The translations under genes were made by a program, and so were the position numbers. The notes beneath the pieces were generated by a model that was not told where the DNA came from, did no database searches, and was given only the letters and a program-made list of their open reading frames with translations. From Treponema sp. (GTDB lineage: Bacteria > Spirochaetota > Spirochaetia > Treponematales > Breznakiellaceae), in the NCBI GenBank assembly GCA_031258265.1, contig JAIRNB010000028.1, positions 1 through 32,026 of the forward strand: a DNA stretch of 32,026 bases, written 5' to 3'. How positions within the stretch are numbered: position 1 is the first letter of the stretch; every line of letters begins with the position of its first letter. Below are positions 23,767-31,822 of the stretch, piece after piece.

Positions 23767-24369
23767 TTAGGCGGGCAAGGGCCGTTTCCGCCCTTCCCGT
23801 TCTCTGCCCCTCCGGGGCCGTAAAAAACCAAAGAGACTGCCGGTAAAACCCCCCACGATATGGGCAAATTGGGAAATATTGTCGGGGTCAAAGGAATTTA
23901 GAATCTCCCGTCCCAGGTAGAGGATCAGAATCAAAATAAAGGTAAGGGGAATTTCCCCGGCGGTAAAATTGGTAAACGAGGCCAGGAGGATCATCATGAA
24001 CACCACCCCGCTGGCCCCCAAAAGACTTTTATTAAAAAAGGCGATATTAAAAAGGCCGGTTACCAGGGCGGTAACAAGAATCATGAACAAAAGGTGAAGG
24101 GAACCGTAATATTCTTCCAGGATGGGGCCAATCAGCAAAATAACCATAAAATTAGAAACCAAATGCGGCCAGCCGGCGTGACCCGCCGCATGGGTAAACA
24201 GGGTAATCCAGCAGCGCGGACTGGCCGGATTAAAACCCCCTTTACCGGGGACGGAAAACCAGAGTTCCTCCAGGGGATAAAAACGGAAAAGGGTCTGGGA
24301 AAGGGCCAGGACCAGAACGCTGGTAAAGGCAAAGCTTAACACCGTGGGGGCGTTGTACTTAATCCGCAT
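23767..24369 (-). CDS. Rhomboid-family intramembrane serine protease
   Basis: The 200-residue, six-segment membrane protein has the full rhomboid signature: H69-L-V-S-N73 in the second segment, catalytic S120 in GASG, and H170 in FAHIVGGFTGSLFG. A basic Arg-rich tail (about 185-196) faces the cytoplasm. Rhomboids cleave transmembrane substrates; none is identified. The start at 24369 is chosen because a perfect -10 lies six bases upstream and no family-like residues precede MRIKYNAP. There is no Shine-Dalgarno. It heads the run with the oxidoreductase gene. Confidence 0.88.
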   Translation of the reverse strand: MRIKYNAPTVLSFAFTSVLVLALSQTLFRFYPLEELWFSVPGKGGFNPASPRCWITLFTHAAGHAGWPHLVSNFMVILLIGPILEEYYGSLHLLFMILVTALVTGLFNIAFFNKSLLGASGVVFMMILLASFTNFTAGEIPLTFILILILYLGREILNSFDPDNISQFAHIVGGFTGSLFGFLRPRRGREREGRKRPLPA

Positions 24370-24375
24370 AAGCGG

Positions 24376-24405
24376 ATTATAACGTCTCCGGCTTGGCTTA
24401 GGCAA
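24376..24405 (-). promoter_or_regulatory. Rhomboid gene promoter (leaderless geometry)
   Basis: TTGCCT (24405-24400), 18 bases, then a perfect TATAAT (24381-24376), then six bases to ATG 24369. There is no room for a Shine-Dalgarno, so the transcript probably begins at the start codon. Confidence 0.6.
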
Positions 24406-24476
24406 TGAAGCGCGGGGCCGTAATCCCGGCGGGGAAAATCTTGTGGGGAAGTCCTGGATTGCCAATACTTAAAGGT

Positions 24477-25301
24477 ATGAAAAATATAGAAACAGAATAT
24501 TTCGGACCCCCCCGGCGGCCGTGGCAGATCCTTTCGGGAACCGGCATTAAGATCGCCGGTATTATCCTTATGACCATGGACCACCTGCACCAGATGTTCA
24601 TTGCCCAGGGGGCGCCGAACTGGCTTAACTGGTTTGGCCGGCCGGTGGCGGTGATGTTCGTCTTCCTCTCCGCCGAAGGTTTTTTTTACACCCACCACAA
24701 ATGGCGGTACATGCTGCAGTTCCTGACGGGTTTCCTTTTCATGTCCGCCATGAACCTGACATTATCCACCCTCATGCCCATGGAATATATAGCCCTGATC
24801 AACAACATCTTCGGGACCCTGTTCATGGCCGCCTTTTATATGTGGAACATTGATCGTATCCGGGACGGTCTTAATGATAAAAACCCGGCCAAAATTCTTG
24901 GCGCCATAGGGGGTTTTCTCCTCCCCTTTATCACAAGCCTTGCCGTGATTCTGGCCATCCAAAGCGAAAACCGGACCGTCGCGATGATCTCCCTTTTCAT
25001 TCCCGACCTTCTGTCCGTGGAAGGCGGCTTTGCGCTGGTCCTTTTGGGGGCGGCTTTTTATGTGCTAAGAAAGTACCGCTTCGTCCAGGCTGTCCTGGTA
25101 CTGGCCGTAAGCGCCCTTAGCTGGTACTTTTCGAAGGACAGCGCCGATTTAGGAAATTTTCAGTGGCTCATGGTTTTCGCCGTCATCCCCATACTCCTGT
25201 ACAACGGCAAACGGGGAAAGGGGATAAAATACTTTTTCTACATCTTTTACCCCGCCCATATCTACATTCTGTACTGCGCTGCCTGGTTTTTACGGGGCTG
25301 A
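24477..25301 (+). CDS. TraX-like polytopic membrane protein
   Basis: The 274-residue protein has about eight hydrophobic segments and the TraX family start: LSGTGIKIAGIILMTMDHLHQMF and WLNWFGRPVAVMFVFLSAEGFFYTH, with a C-terminal YFFYIFYPAHIYILYCAAW. TraX acetylates F-pilin in E. coli; chromosomal homologues are common in anaerobes and have no assigned substrate. ATG 24477 has a weak AAAGG. A candidate promoter (TTGTGG, 17 bases, AATACT) ends seven bases before the start. The stop faces the lipoprotein gene. Confidence 0.8.
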   Translation: MKNIETEYFGPPRRPWQILSGTGIKIAGIILMTMDHLHQMFIAQGAPNWLNWFGRPVAVMFVFLSAEGFFYTHHKWRYMLQFLTGFLFMSAMNLTLSTLMPMEYIALINNIFGTLFMAAFYMWNIDRIRDGLNDKNPAKILGAIGGFLLPFITSLAVILAIQSENRTVAMISLFIPDLLSVEGGFALVLLGAAFYVLRKYRFVQAVLVLAVSALSWYFSKDSADLGNFQWLMVFAVIPILLYNGKRGKGIKYFFYIFYPAHIYILYCAAWFLRG

Positions 25302-25323
25302 CCGGACTTGTTCAAGGACAACG

Positions 25324-25884
25324 CTATTTTTCTATAACCACCTTCATAATATTATCCTCGAATTTCCAGGTAATCGTTGGGGAATATAGGGCCACAGTAA
25401 AGTTGGGGCTGATGGTGTATATTTTCGCCGGATCATGCGTATTACTGCCAGCCGGAATAGTTAACTCAGTGGCCAGGGAACCGTCGGGTTTTGTACATTC
25501 TATGTATTCATACTCCAGCGTATCATTGATAGATTTAGCGGCCCTAAGCTCCACAGCCACATTAAGATTATTCGTCACCTGAAGCTCAAAGGGAATACCG
25601 TCAACTAAAGGGGTAATATCCCTGAACACATAGCGTTCCCCGGAAGCATGGGATTCCATTTTTACGCTCATGGCCCCCGCCAGTACGGATATACCTTCGG
25701 GGGGCAGCGTATATGCTTCGACACGGTAAAGCTCGGAAGAATTTGGGCTTAGAGTTCTTACGGCGCCATTGTAGGCGTATGTTACGGTCTTTGAAGATTG
25801 ATTGTCCGCCGTGACGGTATAGTATTTTGTGTCGCAGGAAAAAAACGTCAGAACTAACAAAACAGTAACACTGAACTTTTTCAT
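25324..25884 (-). CDS. Lipoprotein of unknown function
   Basis: The 186-residue protein has a short signal peptide MKKFSVTVLLVLTFFSC with lipid-attached Cys17. The mature part is beta-rich with polar residues (YYTVTADNQSSKTVTYAYNG; a repeated-looking LQVTNNLNVAVELRAAK), suggesting a small beta-sandwich exposed at the cell surface or periplasm. I do not recognise the family. The start has GAGGAGG upstream. It lies 128 bases from exonuclease III on the same strand, with a perfect palindrome in the gap. Confidence 0.75.
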   Translation of the reverse strand: MKKFSVTVLLVLTFFSCDTKYYTVTADNQSSKTVTYAYNGAVRTLSPNSSELYRVEAYTLPPEGISVLAGAMSVKMESHASGERYVFRDITPLVDGIPFELQVTNNLNVAVELRAAKSINDTLEYEYIECTKPDGSLATELTIPAGSNTHDPAKIYTISPNFTVALYSPTITWKFEDNIMKVVIEK

Positions 25885-25919
25885 GGAAGCCTCCTCAGCG
25901 GCTTTTTATTTGGTTTCTG

Positions 25920-25943
25920 TCCATAATGTAGACACATTATGGA
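25920..25943. promoter_or_regulatory. 10-bp inverted repeat upstream of the lipoprotein gene
   Basis: TCCATAATGT (25920-25929) and ACATTATGGA (25934-25943) are perfect inverted repeats around AGAC. A second palindrome GGCATATATGCC lies at about 25948-25959. No T run follows, so an operator is more likely than a terminator. Confidence 0.35.
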
Positions 25944-26012
25944 AAGGGCATATATGCCGCGGCTTTCTTAAAAATAATTTCCCTGCCGCCCGTTTTTTGG
26001 GGGAAGGGCCTT

Positions 26013-26795
26013 TCATTTTTCCGCCAATTCAATTTCCACCGGGCAGTGGTCGGAGCCTTCCACGGCGGAGAGAATCCGGGTGCCTTTTACCCGGCCCAGG
26101 AAGGGATGGTCGATACAGTGGTAATCAATACGCCAGCCCACATTCCGCAGGCGGGCCCCTGCCCGGTAGGACCACCAACTATAGTGCCCGGTTTCCCCGG
26201 GGTGGAAGTGCCGGAAGCTGTCCACATGCCCCGCCTGGGTAAAGGAGTCCATCCAGGCCCGCTCCTCCGGCAGGTAACCGGCATTACCCTCATTTTCCCT
26301 GGGCCGGGCCAGGTCTATGGGGGTATGGGCGATGTTGTAGTCCCCGCAGAGGACAAAGTGCCGCTTCTTTTTTACCAGGCCGTTGCAGAGATCCATCATG
26401 GCGGCGCAAAAATCAAGTTTATAGGGCAGCCGGGCGCCCCCGTCCTGGGAATTGGGAAAATACGCGGAAATAAGAGTAAAATTCGAAAATTCCGCTAAAA
26501 GAACCCGGCCCTCATCGTCAAAGGCGTCAATCCCCAGGGGCTTAACGCTTTTTGGCTTGACGCGGCTAAAAATGGCTACCCCGGAATAGCCGGCTTTCCT
26601 GGCGCTTGCCCAGTAAGCGTAATAAGCTTCTCCCCTGTTGTTCCGGGGCTCCCGCAGCTCCGGGGAAAGCTGTTCCGGCCGGGCCTTGGTTTCCTGCAGG
26701 CACAGAATATCCGGGGAATCCGAGCCAAACCATTGGACAAAACCCCGCTTTTCCACAGCCCGAATCCCATTGACATTCCAGGAAAGAATACGCAT
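26013..26795 (-). CDS. xth: Exodeoxyribonuclease III / AP endonuclease
   Basis: The 260-residue protein shows the endonuclease/exonuclease/phosphatase fold: MRILSWNVNGIRA (N7), LCLQETKA (E35), CGDYNIAHTPIDLARP, and the C-terminal GSDHCPVEIEL with H250. These are the catalytic and metal residues of the ExoIII class. It repairs abasic sites and removes 3' blocks in DNA. No Shine-Dalgarno precedes the ATG at 26795; a -10-like hexamer ends six bases upstream. It is divergent from clpS across repeat copy D. Confidence 0.95.
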   Translation of the reverse strand: MRILSWNVNGIRAVEKRGFVQWFGSDSPDILCLQETKARPEQLSPELREPRNNRGEAYYAYWASARKAGYSGVAIFSRVKPKSVKPLGIDAFDDEGRVLLAEFSNFTLISAYFPNSQDGGARLPYKLDFCAAMMDLCNGLVKKKRHFVLCGDYNIAHTPIDLARPRENEGNAGYLPEERAWMDSFTQAGHVDSFRHFHPGETGHYSWWSYRAGARLRNVGWRIDYHCIDHPFLGRVKGTRILSAVEGSDHCPVEIELAEK

Positions 26796-26801
26796 AAGGC
26801 A

Positions 26802-26830
26802 AATATAGATGGACCGGCCTCTAATAGCAA
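26802..26830 (-). promoter_or_regulatory. xth: xth promoter (leaderless geometry)
   Basis: TTGCTA (26830-26825), 17 bases, TATATT (26807-26802), then TGCCTT and the ATG at 26795. There is no purine-rich ribosome site in the six-base gap. Confidence 0.5.
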
Positions 26831-26855
26831 GGCGGCCCCTCCCCCCTATGCCGGA

Positions 26856-27372
26856 TTATCTAATATACAGCCTCTGGCCCTTGGCTTTTGTTCCAGCCCA
26901 AACCTGCGGTTTGGGCCGCGGCCGCACTGCCTCCGCTAAAGCGGAGGCGCATTTTTCAATTTGGGGGCATACGGAGGCGCTATGCGTAGCCGCTTTGGTT
27001 CAATAACAGCCTGCCGGCATGGGGCGAAGTAATTGCCCTGGTAAGGGGCGTTAAGGAAAAAATGTAACACCCGCCCGGCGCAGGGCAACTGTACTTATCC
27101 CGGCCAAATGCAAGCCCGGCTTTAGGCGGGCGGGCGCGCCGCGGGGCCGGCTGTGATAGACGTATACGTTTTTGCAAAGCAAAAACGTAAAGCCCAAAAA
27201 TGGCATGGATGCCATTTTTGGGCCGCAAACGAAGTTTGCGCGCGCAAGGGATTGTAGGGGCGCGCAGCCCCGAAGGGGCTGGAGCGTTCCCGGAGCGAAG
27301 CGCAGGGAATGAAGCGTAAGCGGAACCCCGAAAAGCCCGGTTTCCGGCGCACAGCGCCGGAAATGCGCCCAA
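26856..27372 (+). repeat. Modular intergenic repeat, copy D (longest, with inserted segment)
   Basis: It shares TTTTGTTCCAGC, GCACTGCC with a variable TCCGCTAAAGCGGA hairpin, GGCGCATTTTTCAATTTGGG, AGGCGCTATGCGTAGCCGC, the TACGTTTTTGC/GCAAAAACGTA hairpin (27165-27189), the perfect 15-bp hairpin GCCCAAAAATGGCAT at 27192-27223, CGCAAACGAAGTTTGCG, GCGCAAGGGATTGTAGGGG, and the closing CCCCGAAAAGCCCGGT with AATGCGCCC. About 115 extra bases (roughly 27022-27140) lie between CCTGCCGGCATG and CCGGCTGTGATAGA, containing their own imperfect inverted repeat. The block fills the divergent gap between xth and clpS. Confidence 0.8.
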
Positions 27373-27423
27373 ATACACAGAAAAAGCTTTGTACTGTAAT
27401 CGCCGAAAGGGAAGCCCTGTCCA

Positions 27424-27452
27424 TTGTCCAACGGCCTTTTTTCGGCTATGAT
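27424..27452 (+). promoter_or_regulatory. clpS: clpS promoter (leaderless geometry)
   Basis: TTGTCC (27424-27429), 17 bases, TATGAT (27447-27452), then six bases to the ATG at 27459. The -10 matches five of six consensus bases. There is no Shine-Dalgarno. Confidence 0.5.
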
Positions 27453-27458
27453 GATTCT

Positions 27459-27770
27459 ATGGCCGGGTTGGAAAAAATCGGCGTGAGGCCCTCCTCCCGG
27501 AAGGAGGAAAAGCTCAAGGAACCGGAAGATTACCGGGTCATTTTGCTTAACGATAATTATACCACCATGGAATTTGTGGTGGCGGTTTTGATTTCGATTT
27601 TTCAAAAGAACGAGGGCGAGGCGAAGCGGATTATGCTGGATGTACATCGTAAGGGCCGTGGGACGGTGGGGTTCTACCCTTGGGATATAGCCAGAACCAA
27701 GGCTGAACAGGTCCATGCGGAAGCGGGACGGAGAGGATTTCCCCTGCGTTGTGTTGTTGAACAGGCCTAG
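27459..27770 (+). CDS. clpS: ATP-dependent Clp protease adaptor ClpS
   Basis: The 103-residue protein has the typical ClpS length: a flexible N-terminus and the fold from about residue 25 (YRVILLNDNYTTMEFVV), with LNDNYTTMEFV providing the N-degron-binding pocket. GEAKRIMLDVHRKGRGTVGFYPWDIARTKAEQV completes the ClpA-facing surface. It delivers N-end-rule substrates to ClpAP. The start at 27459 is used because the frame upstream is repeat copy D and would not be translated, and because it fits the promoter. It is first in the operon with clpA and aat. Confidence 0.95.
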   Translation: MAGLEKIGVRPSSRKEEKLKEPEDYRVILLNDNYTTMEFVVAVLISIFQKNEGEAKRIMLDVHRKGRGTVGFYPWDIARTKAEQVHAEAGRRGFPLRCVVEQA

Positions 27771-27804
27771 AAGGGGTAGAATTGCTTAGTTTGGGAGAAA
27801 CTCA

Positions 27805-30339
27805 ATGAAAATCTCTGGTCATGTACAGGCGATTATTAACGCTGCTTATAACGAGGCCAAAGGACGGAATCACGAATATTTAACCCCTGAGCATGTCCTT
27901 TACGCGGCCCTTGGCTTTGAGGAAGTTCAGGGAGTGCTTTCCGCCTGCGGGGCGAATCTGAATCAGATTCGCAGCGAAATGGAAAACTATTTTGAGCAGA
28001 AGATTCCGGTTATCGACGATACCGAACCTACCCAAACGGTGGGTTTTCAGAGCGTTATTGAGCGGGCCGTGCTTCAAAGCCAGTCTTCCCAAAAGGATAT
28101 GCTGGATGTGGCGGATATTCTGGTTTCCCTCTTTGACGAGGAGCTGACCTACTGTTCTTATTATCTAAAAAAGGCCGGTGTCAAACGTCTTGAGCTTCTC
28201 AATGTCCTTTCCCACGGCTATGACGGCGACAGCTCCCATGTTTTCGATTTTGGCAAGGTCCGCCACGGCCACGAAACGGAGGGGGGGGGTAAATACGGGG
28301 GGAACGAGGAAGACCCGGGGGAGGCTCAAAAGGCCCGGGGGAATAAACGGAGCGCCCTGGAGCGCTATGCCACGGAACTTACCTCCCTGGCCCGGGAAAA
28401 CAAGCTGGAACCGGTTATTGGCCGGGAGGCGGAGCTGGACCGGACTATCCAGGTTCTCTGCCGCCGGCTTAAGAACAACCCCGTCCATGTGGGGGATTCG
28501 GGGGTGGGGAAGACCGCCATTACCGAGGGTCTGGCCCAGCGGATCGTGGCGGGCAAGGTGCCTCCCACCCTGAAGAATTTTTCGATTTATTCCCTGGACA
28601 TGGGGGCCCTGGTGGCGGGGACCAAGTACCGGGGGGATTTTGAGGAGCGGATCAAGCGGGTAATAGAGGAAATGCTGAAAAAAGAACGGGCTATCCTCTT
28701 TATCGACGAAATTCACACCCTGGTGGGGGCCGGTTCGGTCTCCGGCGGGGCCCTGGACGCCTCCAACCTGCTGAAACCGGCCCTGACCAGCGGTAAGATC
28801 CGCTGTATCGGCTCCACCACCCATGAGGAATACGGCAAATTCTTCGATAAGGACCGGGCCCTGTCCCGGCGTTTCCAAAAGATCGACATTAATGAACCCA
28901 GCCAGTCCGATGCCGTTAAGATTCTCCAGGGGCTTAAATCAAAGTACGAAGAATACCACCATGTCCGCTACAGCGATGAGGCGGTGGAGGGGGCGGTGCG
29001 GCTTTCCGCCCAGTTCATAACCGAGCGGCGTCTGCCGGATAAGGCTATTGATGTTATTGATGAGGCCGGGGCCTTTGCCCGGATCGAGGCGTACAAAAAA
29101 GACGCGGAGACCCATGAAAAATTCCGGGAGAACCTGACGGCGGAGGGGGAAGATGCCTATTTTGAAGAAAGTACCCGGCCGCCGGATTCGGTTCCTTACC
29201 GCAATGCCCGCGAGGCCGGAAAGAATACTATCCAGGAAGGGACTGTGGAAATCGTGGAAGTGGGGCTTCCGCTTATCGAAACCGTGGTCTCCAGAATCGC
29301 CCGAATCCCCGAGCGTTCCGTGGGGGAAACTGAAAAGGATAAACTGCGGGAACTGGAAACGGGGCTGCGGGGCCGGATCTTCGGCCAGGATGAAGCGGTG
29401 GCCGCGGTGGTGCAGTCGGTTAAACGCAGCCGGGCGGGTTTCCGGGCCGAGGGCAAACCGGTAGCCAACTTCCTCTTTGTGGGGCCCACGGGGGTCGGCA
29501 AAACGGAGCTGGCCCGGCAGTTGGCGGATATTCTGGGGATCGTTATCCACCGCTTCGATATGAGTGAATACCAGGAAAAGCATACCGTATCCCGGCTTGT
29601 GGGGGCCCCCCCCGGTTATGTGGGTTACGAGGAGGGGGGACTCCTGACCGACGCCATCCGCAAGCAGCCCCACGCGGTGGTCCTTCTGGATGAGATCGAA
29701 AAGGCCCATCCGGACATTTACAATATCCTTCTGCAGATCATGGACTATGCCACCCTGACGGATAACAATGGCCGTAAGGCGGATTTCCGCAATGTGATTC
29801 TGATCATGACCAGTAACGCCGGGGCCAGAGACATCGGCAGGGGACTTATCGGCTTTGGGGATCGCCGGGTGGATGAATCCGCGGTAAAAGACGCGGTGGA
29901 AAAGATATTTACCCCTGAATTCCGGAACCGCCTGGACGCGGTGGTCCGCTTCGGACACCTTTCCCGGGAGATCATGATCAGCATTGTCAACAAAGAGCTG
30001 GATTCCTTTAAGGCCCAATTAACGGAGAAGAAGGTTCGGCTCCAGGTTACCGGGGCCTGTGTGGAGCGGCTGGCGGAAGAGGGTTACAGCCGGGAATTTG
30101 GTGCCCGGAATGTGGGAAGGTTAATCGAGGACAAGATCAAGGGGTTCTTTGTGGACCTGGTACTCTTTGGGGAACTTAGCTCCGGCGGCAGCGCCCAGGT
30201 GGATTACCGGGATGGTGAATACAAGCTGGACCTTTTAACCCAGGGTCCCCTGCCCCAGGATACGGAGGAACTTCTGGCAAACCAGGGGGGCGGGGGTCCC
30301 CGGAAAACCCTCCCCGAAACGCCGGAAAGGATCAGCTAA
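27805..30339 (+). CDS. clpA: ATP-dependent Clp protease ATPase subunit ClpA
   Basis: The 844-residue protein has the two N-terminal Clp repeats (1-140), AAA domain 1 with Walker A GDSGVGKT (230-237) and Walker [16 protein letters not shown], and AAA domain 2 ([31 protein letters not shown]). LIGFG in domain 2 fits the ClpP-docking loop, and the absence of a ClpB-type middle domain supports ClpA. An unusually long charged linker of about 50 residues (roughly 440-495, with [16 protein letters not shown]) separates the two AAA domains. ClpP is not encoded here. GGGAG eight bases upstream is a good ribosome site. With ClpS it degrades N-degron substrates. Confidence 0.96.
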   Translation: MKISGHVQAIINAAYNEAKGRNHEYLTPEHVLYAALGFEEVQGVLSACGANLNQIRSEMENYFEQKIPVIDDTEPTQTVGFQSVIERAVLQSQSSQKDMLDVADILVSLFDEELTYCSYYLKKAGVKRLELLNVLSHGYDGDSSHVFDFGKVRHGHETEGGGKYGGNEEDPGEAQKARGNKRSALERYATELTSLARENKLEPVIGREAELDRTIQVLCRRLKNNPVHVGDSGVGKTAITEGLAQRIVAGKVPPTLKNFSIYSLDMGALVAGTKYRGDFEERIKRVIEEMLKKERAILFIDEIHTLVGAGSVSGGALDASNLLKPALTSGKIRCIGSTTHEEYGKFFDKDRALSRRFQKIDINEPSQSDAVKILQGLKSKYEEYHHVRYSDEAVEGAVRLSAQFITERRLPDKAIDVIDEAGAFARIEAYKKDAETHEKFRENLTAEGEDAYFEESTRPPDSVPYRNAREAGKNTIQEGTVEIVEVGLPLIETVVSRIARIPERSVGETEKDKLRELETGLRGRIFGQDEAVAAVVQSVKRSRAGFRAEGKPVANFLFVGPTGVGKTELARQLADILGIVIHRFDMSEYQEKHTVSRLVGAPPGYVGYEEGGLLTDAIRKQPHAVVLLDEIEKAHPDIYNILLQIMDYATLTDNNGRKADFRNVILIMTSNAGARDIGRGLIGFGDRRVDESAVKDAVEKIFTPEFRNRLDAVVRFGHLSREIMISIVNKELDSFKAQLTEKKVRLQVTGACVERLAEEGYSREFGARNVGRLIEDKIKGFFVDLVLFGELSSGGSAQVDYRDGEYKLDLLTQGPLPQDTEELLANQGGGGPRKTLPETPERIS

Positions 30340-31038
30340 ATGGGCCGCCGGTTTTTCCCCGGCCCCGATCCTTCCTTTCCCTACCTTGACGAAAACCGCC
30401 GTTACCGTTTTCCCGATCCGGCTTTGGGCAAGGGGGACATTATCGCCGTTGGCGGAAACCTTTCCCCCGGGATGCTCCTTTCCGCCTATGAACAGGGGAT
30501 CTTCCCATGGTACAACCCGGGGGACCCTATCCTCTGGCAATCCCCGGACCCCCGCTTCATAATCTTTCCTGAAAAACTCCACATCTCCGCCAGTATGCGA
30601 AAGGTCCTTACACAGGAAAAATTCACCGTCACCTTTGACCGGGATTTTCCCGCCGTTATCAGGGGCTGCGCCGCCGTGGAACGCCCCGGCCAGGAGGGGA
30701 CCTGGATCAGCGAGGATATTATCGGCGCCTATACAGAACTCCACCGCCTGGGTTGGGTCCATTCGGCGGAAAGCTGGCTGGAGGGGGAACTGGCGGGGGG
30801 CTGCTACGGCATTAGGCTGGGGGCGGTGTTCTGCGGGGAATCCATGTTCGCCCGGCGGAGTAACGCCTCTAAAGCGGCCTTTCTTAGCCTGGCCCGCTCC
30901 CTCTTTGCCGGCGGGCTCCGCTTTATCGACTGCCAGATCCCCACGGAACACCTGCGCAGCCTGGGGGGAGAAGAAATAAGCCGCCCCCGTTTCCTTAAAC
31001 TGCTCAGGGAAACCCTGGGCCGGGGGGCGCTGGTATGA
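30340..31038 (+). CDS. aat: Leucyl/phenylalanyl-tRNA-protein transferase
   Basis: The 232-residue protein has the Aat signature GIFPWYNPGDPILWQSPDPR, the central VHSAESWLEGELAGGCYG, and FCGESMFARRSNASK. It adds Leu or Phe from charged tRNA to N-terminal Lys/Arg of target proteins, producing degrons read by ClpS. The ATG follows the clpA stop with no gap, so translation is coupled, and the three genes form a complete N-degron branch apart from ClpP. Confidence 0.95.
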   Translation: MGRRFFPGPDPSFPYLDENRRYRFPDPALGKGDIIAVGGNLSPGMLLSAYEQGIFPWYNPGDPILWQSPDPRFIIFPEKLHISASMRKVLTQEKFTVTFDRDFPAVIRGCAAVERPGQEGTWISEDIIGAYTELHRLGWVHSAESWLEGELAGGCYGIRLGAVFCGESMFARRSNASKAAFLSLARSLFAGGLRFIDCQIPTEHLRSLGGEEISRPRFLKLLRETLGRGALV

Positions 31039-31068
31039 AGAAGGGGCAAGGTCTTTCGCCTATTCGAT

Positions 31069-31118
31069 TTTTTAAGCGGCGGCTGTTCAAAAACTGAAGT
31101 TTTTGAACAGCTCTAATA
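31069..31118. repeat. Hairpin element, copy 2 (partner at 133-183)
   Basis: TTTTTAAGCGG, then a perfect 14-bp hairpin (GCTGTTCAAAAACT at 31082-31095, pairing with 31098-31111), then TCTAATA. Compared with the copy at 147-176, T to C changes at stem positions 2 and 7 are matched by A to G changes on the other arm. It lies 30 bases after aat and could also stop that transcript, though no T run follows. Confidence 0.65.
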
Positions 31119-31160
31119 TATTGCCTGTGGTCTTATTTTCCGGTTACACAAAATAAATAA

Positions 31161-31184
31161 TCCCCGCCTAAAGGCGGTGGGTTT
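31161..31184. mobile_element. Possible terminal hairpin of an IS200/IS605-type element (remnant)
   Basis: AAATAAATAATCCCCGCC followed by TAAA, GGCGG and TGGGTTTAAACC resembles the subterminal hairpins of IS605-type ends. No transposase or tnpB gene was found in the adjacent bases. It may be a decayed end, or a terminator-like hairpin without element origin. Confidence 0.25.
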
Positions 31185-31566
31185 AAACCTGGCACATGAA
31201 AAATATAAGAATGCCGCAGGCCGTGAAACGTGATACTCCTCCGGCGCTGTTCTTAATCGTCTATAACCTTTTTCCCGTTCTTATCAGTGGTGAATTTGTT
31301 TGTACCGATTACTAAAGCTCGACAACCAATGCCCGGCGGAAAAAATTATTGCTCAGGGGTTCACCCTGACGGCGCATACCTTCAAAGACAAAATGATCCG
31401 GAGCGGGGTTTGCCGATGTTTGCCGGGCCGCCTCGGTCCCCTTTCTGCGCCTTCCCTGGCACCTTTTCCTCCTGCCGGCCGGCGGGGCCCCCGGAAGTTC
31501 AAGTCTCCAAGCGCCGGGGGAAAGATCATATTGAAAACGCTGGTTTTTTAAGCGAGATTAACTTTT
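31185..31566. other. Intergenic stretch with no recognisable gene
   Basis: About 380 bases between the hairpin remnant and tRNA-Leu. Short open frames of 80-100 codons exist on the plus strand, but have no recognisable motifs, ribosome sites or protein-like composition. I see no RNA gene or clear promoter here. Confidence 0.5.
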
Positions 31567-31570
31567 TCTT

Positions 31571-31652
31571 TGCGGCCAAGAAGACTTGAACTTCCATGCC
31601 TCTCGGCACCAGCACCTCAAGCTGGCGTGTCTACCAGTTCCACCATGGCCGC
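31571..31652 (-). tRNA. tRNA-Leu (anticodon GAG)
   Basis: The 82-base minus-strand sequence has a seven-base acceptor stem (GCGGCCA with TGGCCGC) and discriminator A, anticodon arm CCAGC-TTGAGGT-GCTGG giving anticodon GAG, a short variable arm (TGCCGAGAGGCA), and a T loop GTTCAAGTC. The long variable arm type and GAG reading CUU/CUC make it leucine. CCA is not encoded (AAG follows), so it is added post-transcriptionally. Confidence 0.95.
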
Positions 31653-31822
31653 ATTAGACGGTAAATAACCATAGCTGTTTTTTTCTGCCTGTGTCAAGCA
31701 ATCGCAAAACCAAGCTGGCAGGATGCCCATACAGGCGACAGGCAGCGGGGGGGCAGCGAGAAGACCGCAGGGGCAAACCAGGGTTTGGCACGGGGACTAC
31801 GGAACGATGTTATGATAAAAAC

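Noticed and set aside
27051-27716. A minus-strand open frame spanning repeat copy D and clpS
   Set aside because: It runs through repeat DNA and antisense to clpS, and has no ribosome site or protein-like pattern.
31492-31515. A second tRNA suggested by GTTCAAGTC on the plus strand
   Set aside because: No acceptor or anticodon stem can be formed around it; it is only a chance match to the T-loop of tRNA-Leu.
31785-31803. A sigma-54 promoter (TTTGGCACGG) near the orphan frame
   Set aside because: The -24 half is excellent, but the -12 half (CTAC in place of TTGC) lacks the required GC at the right distance.
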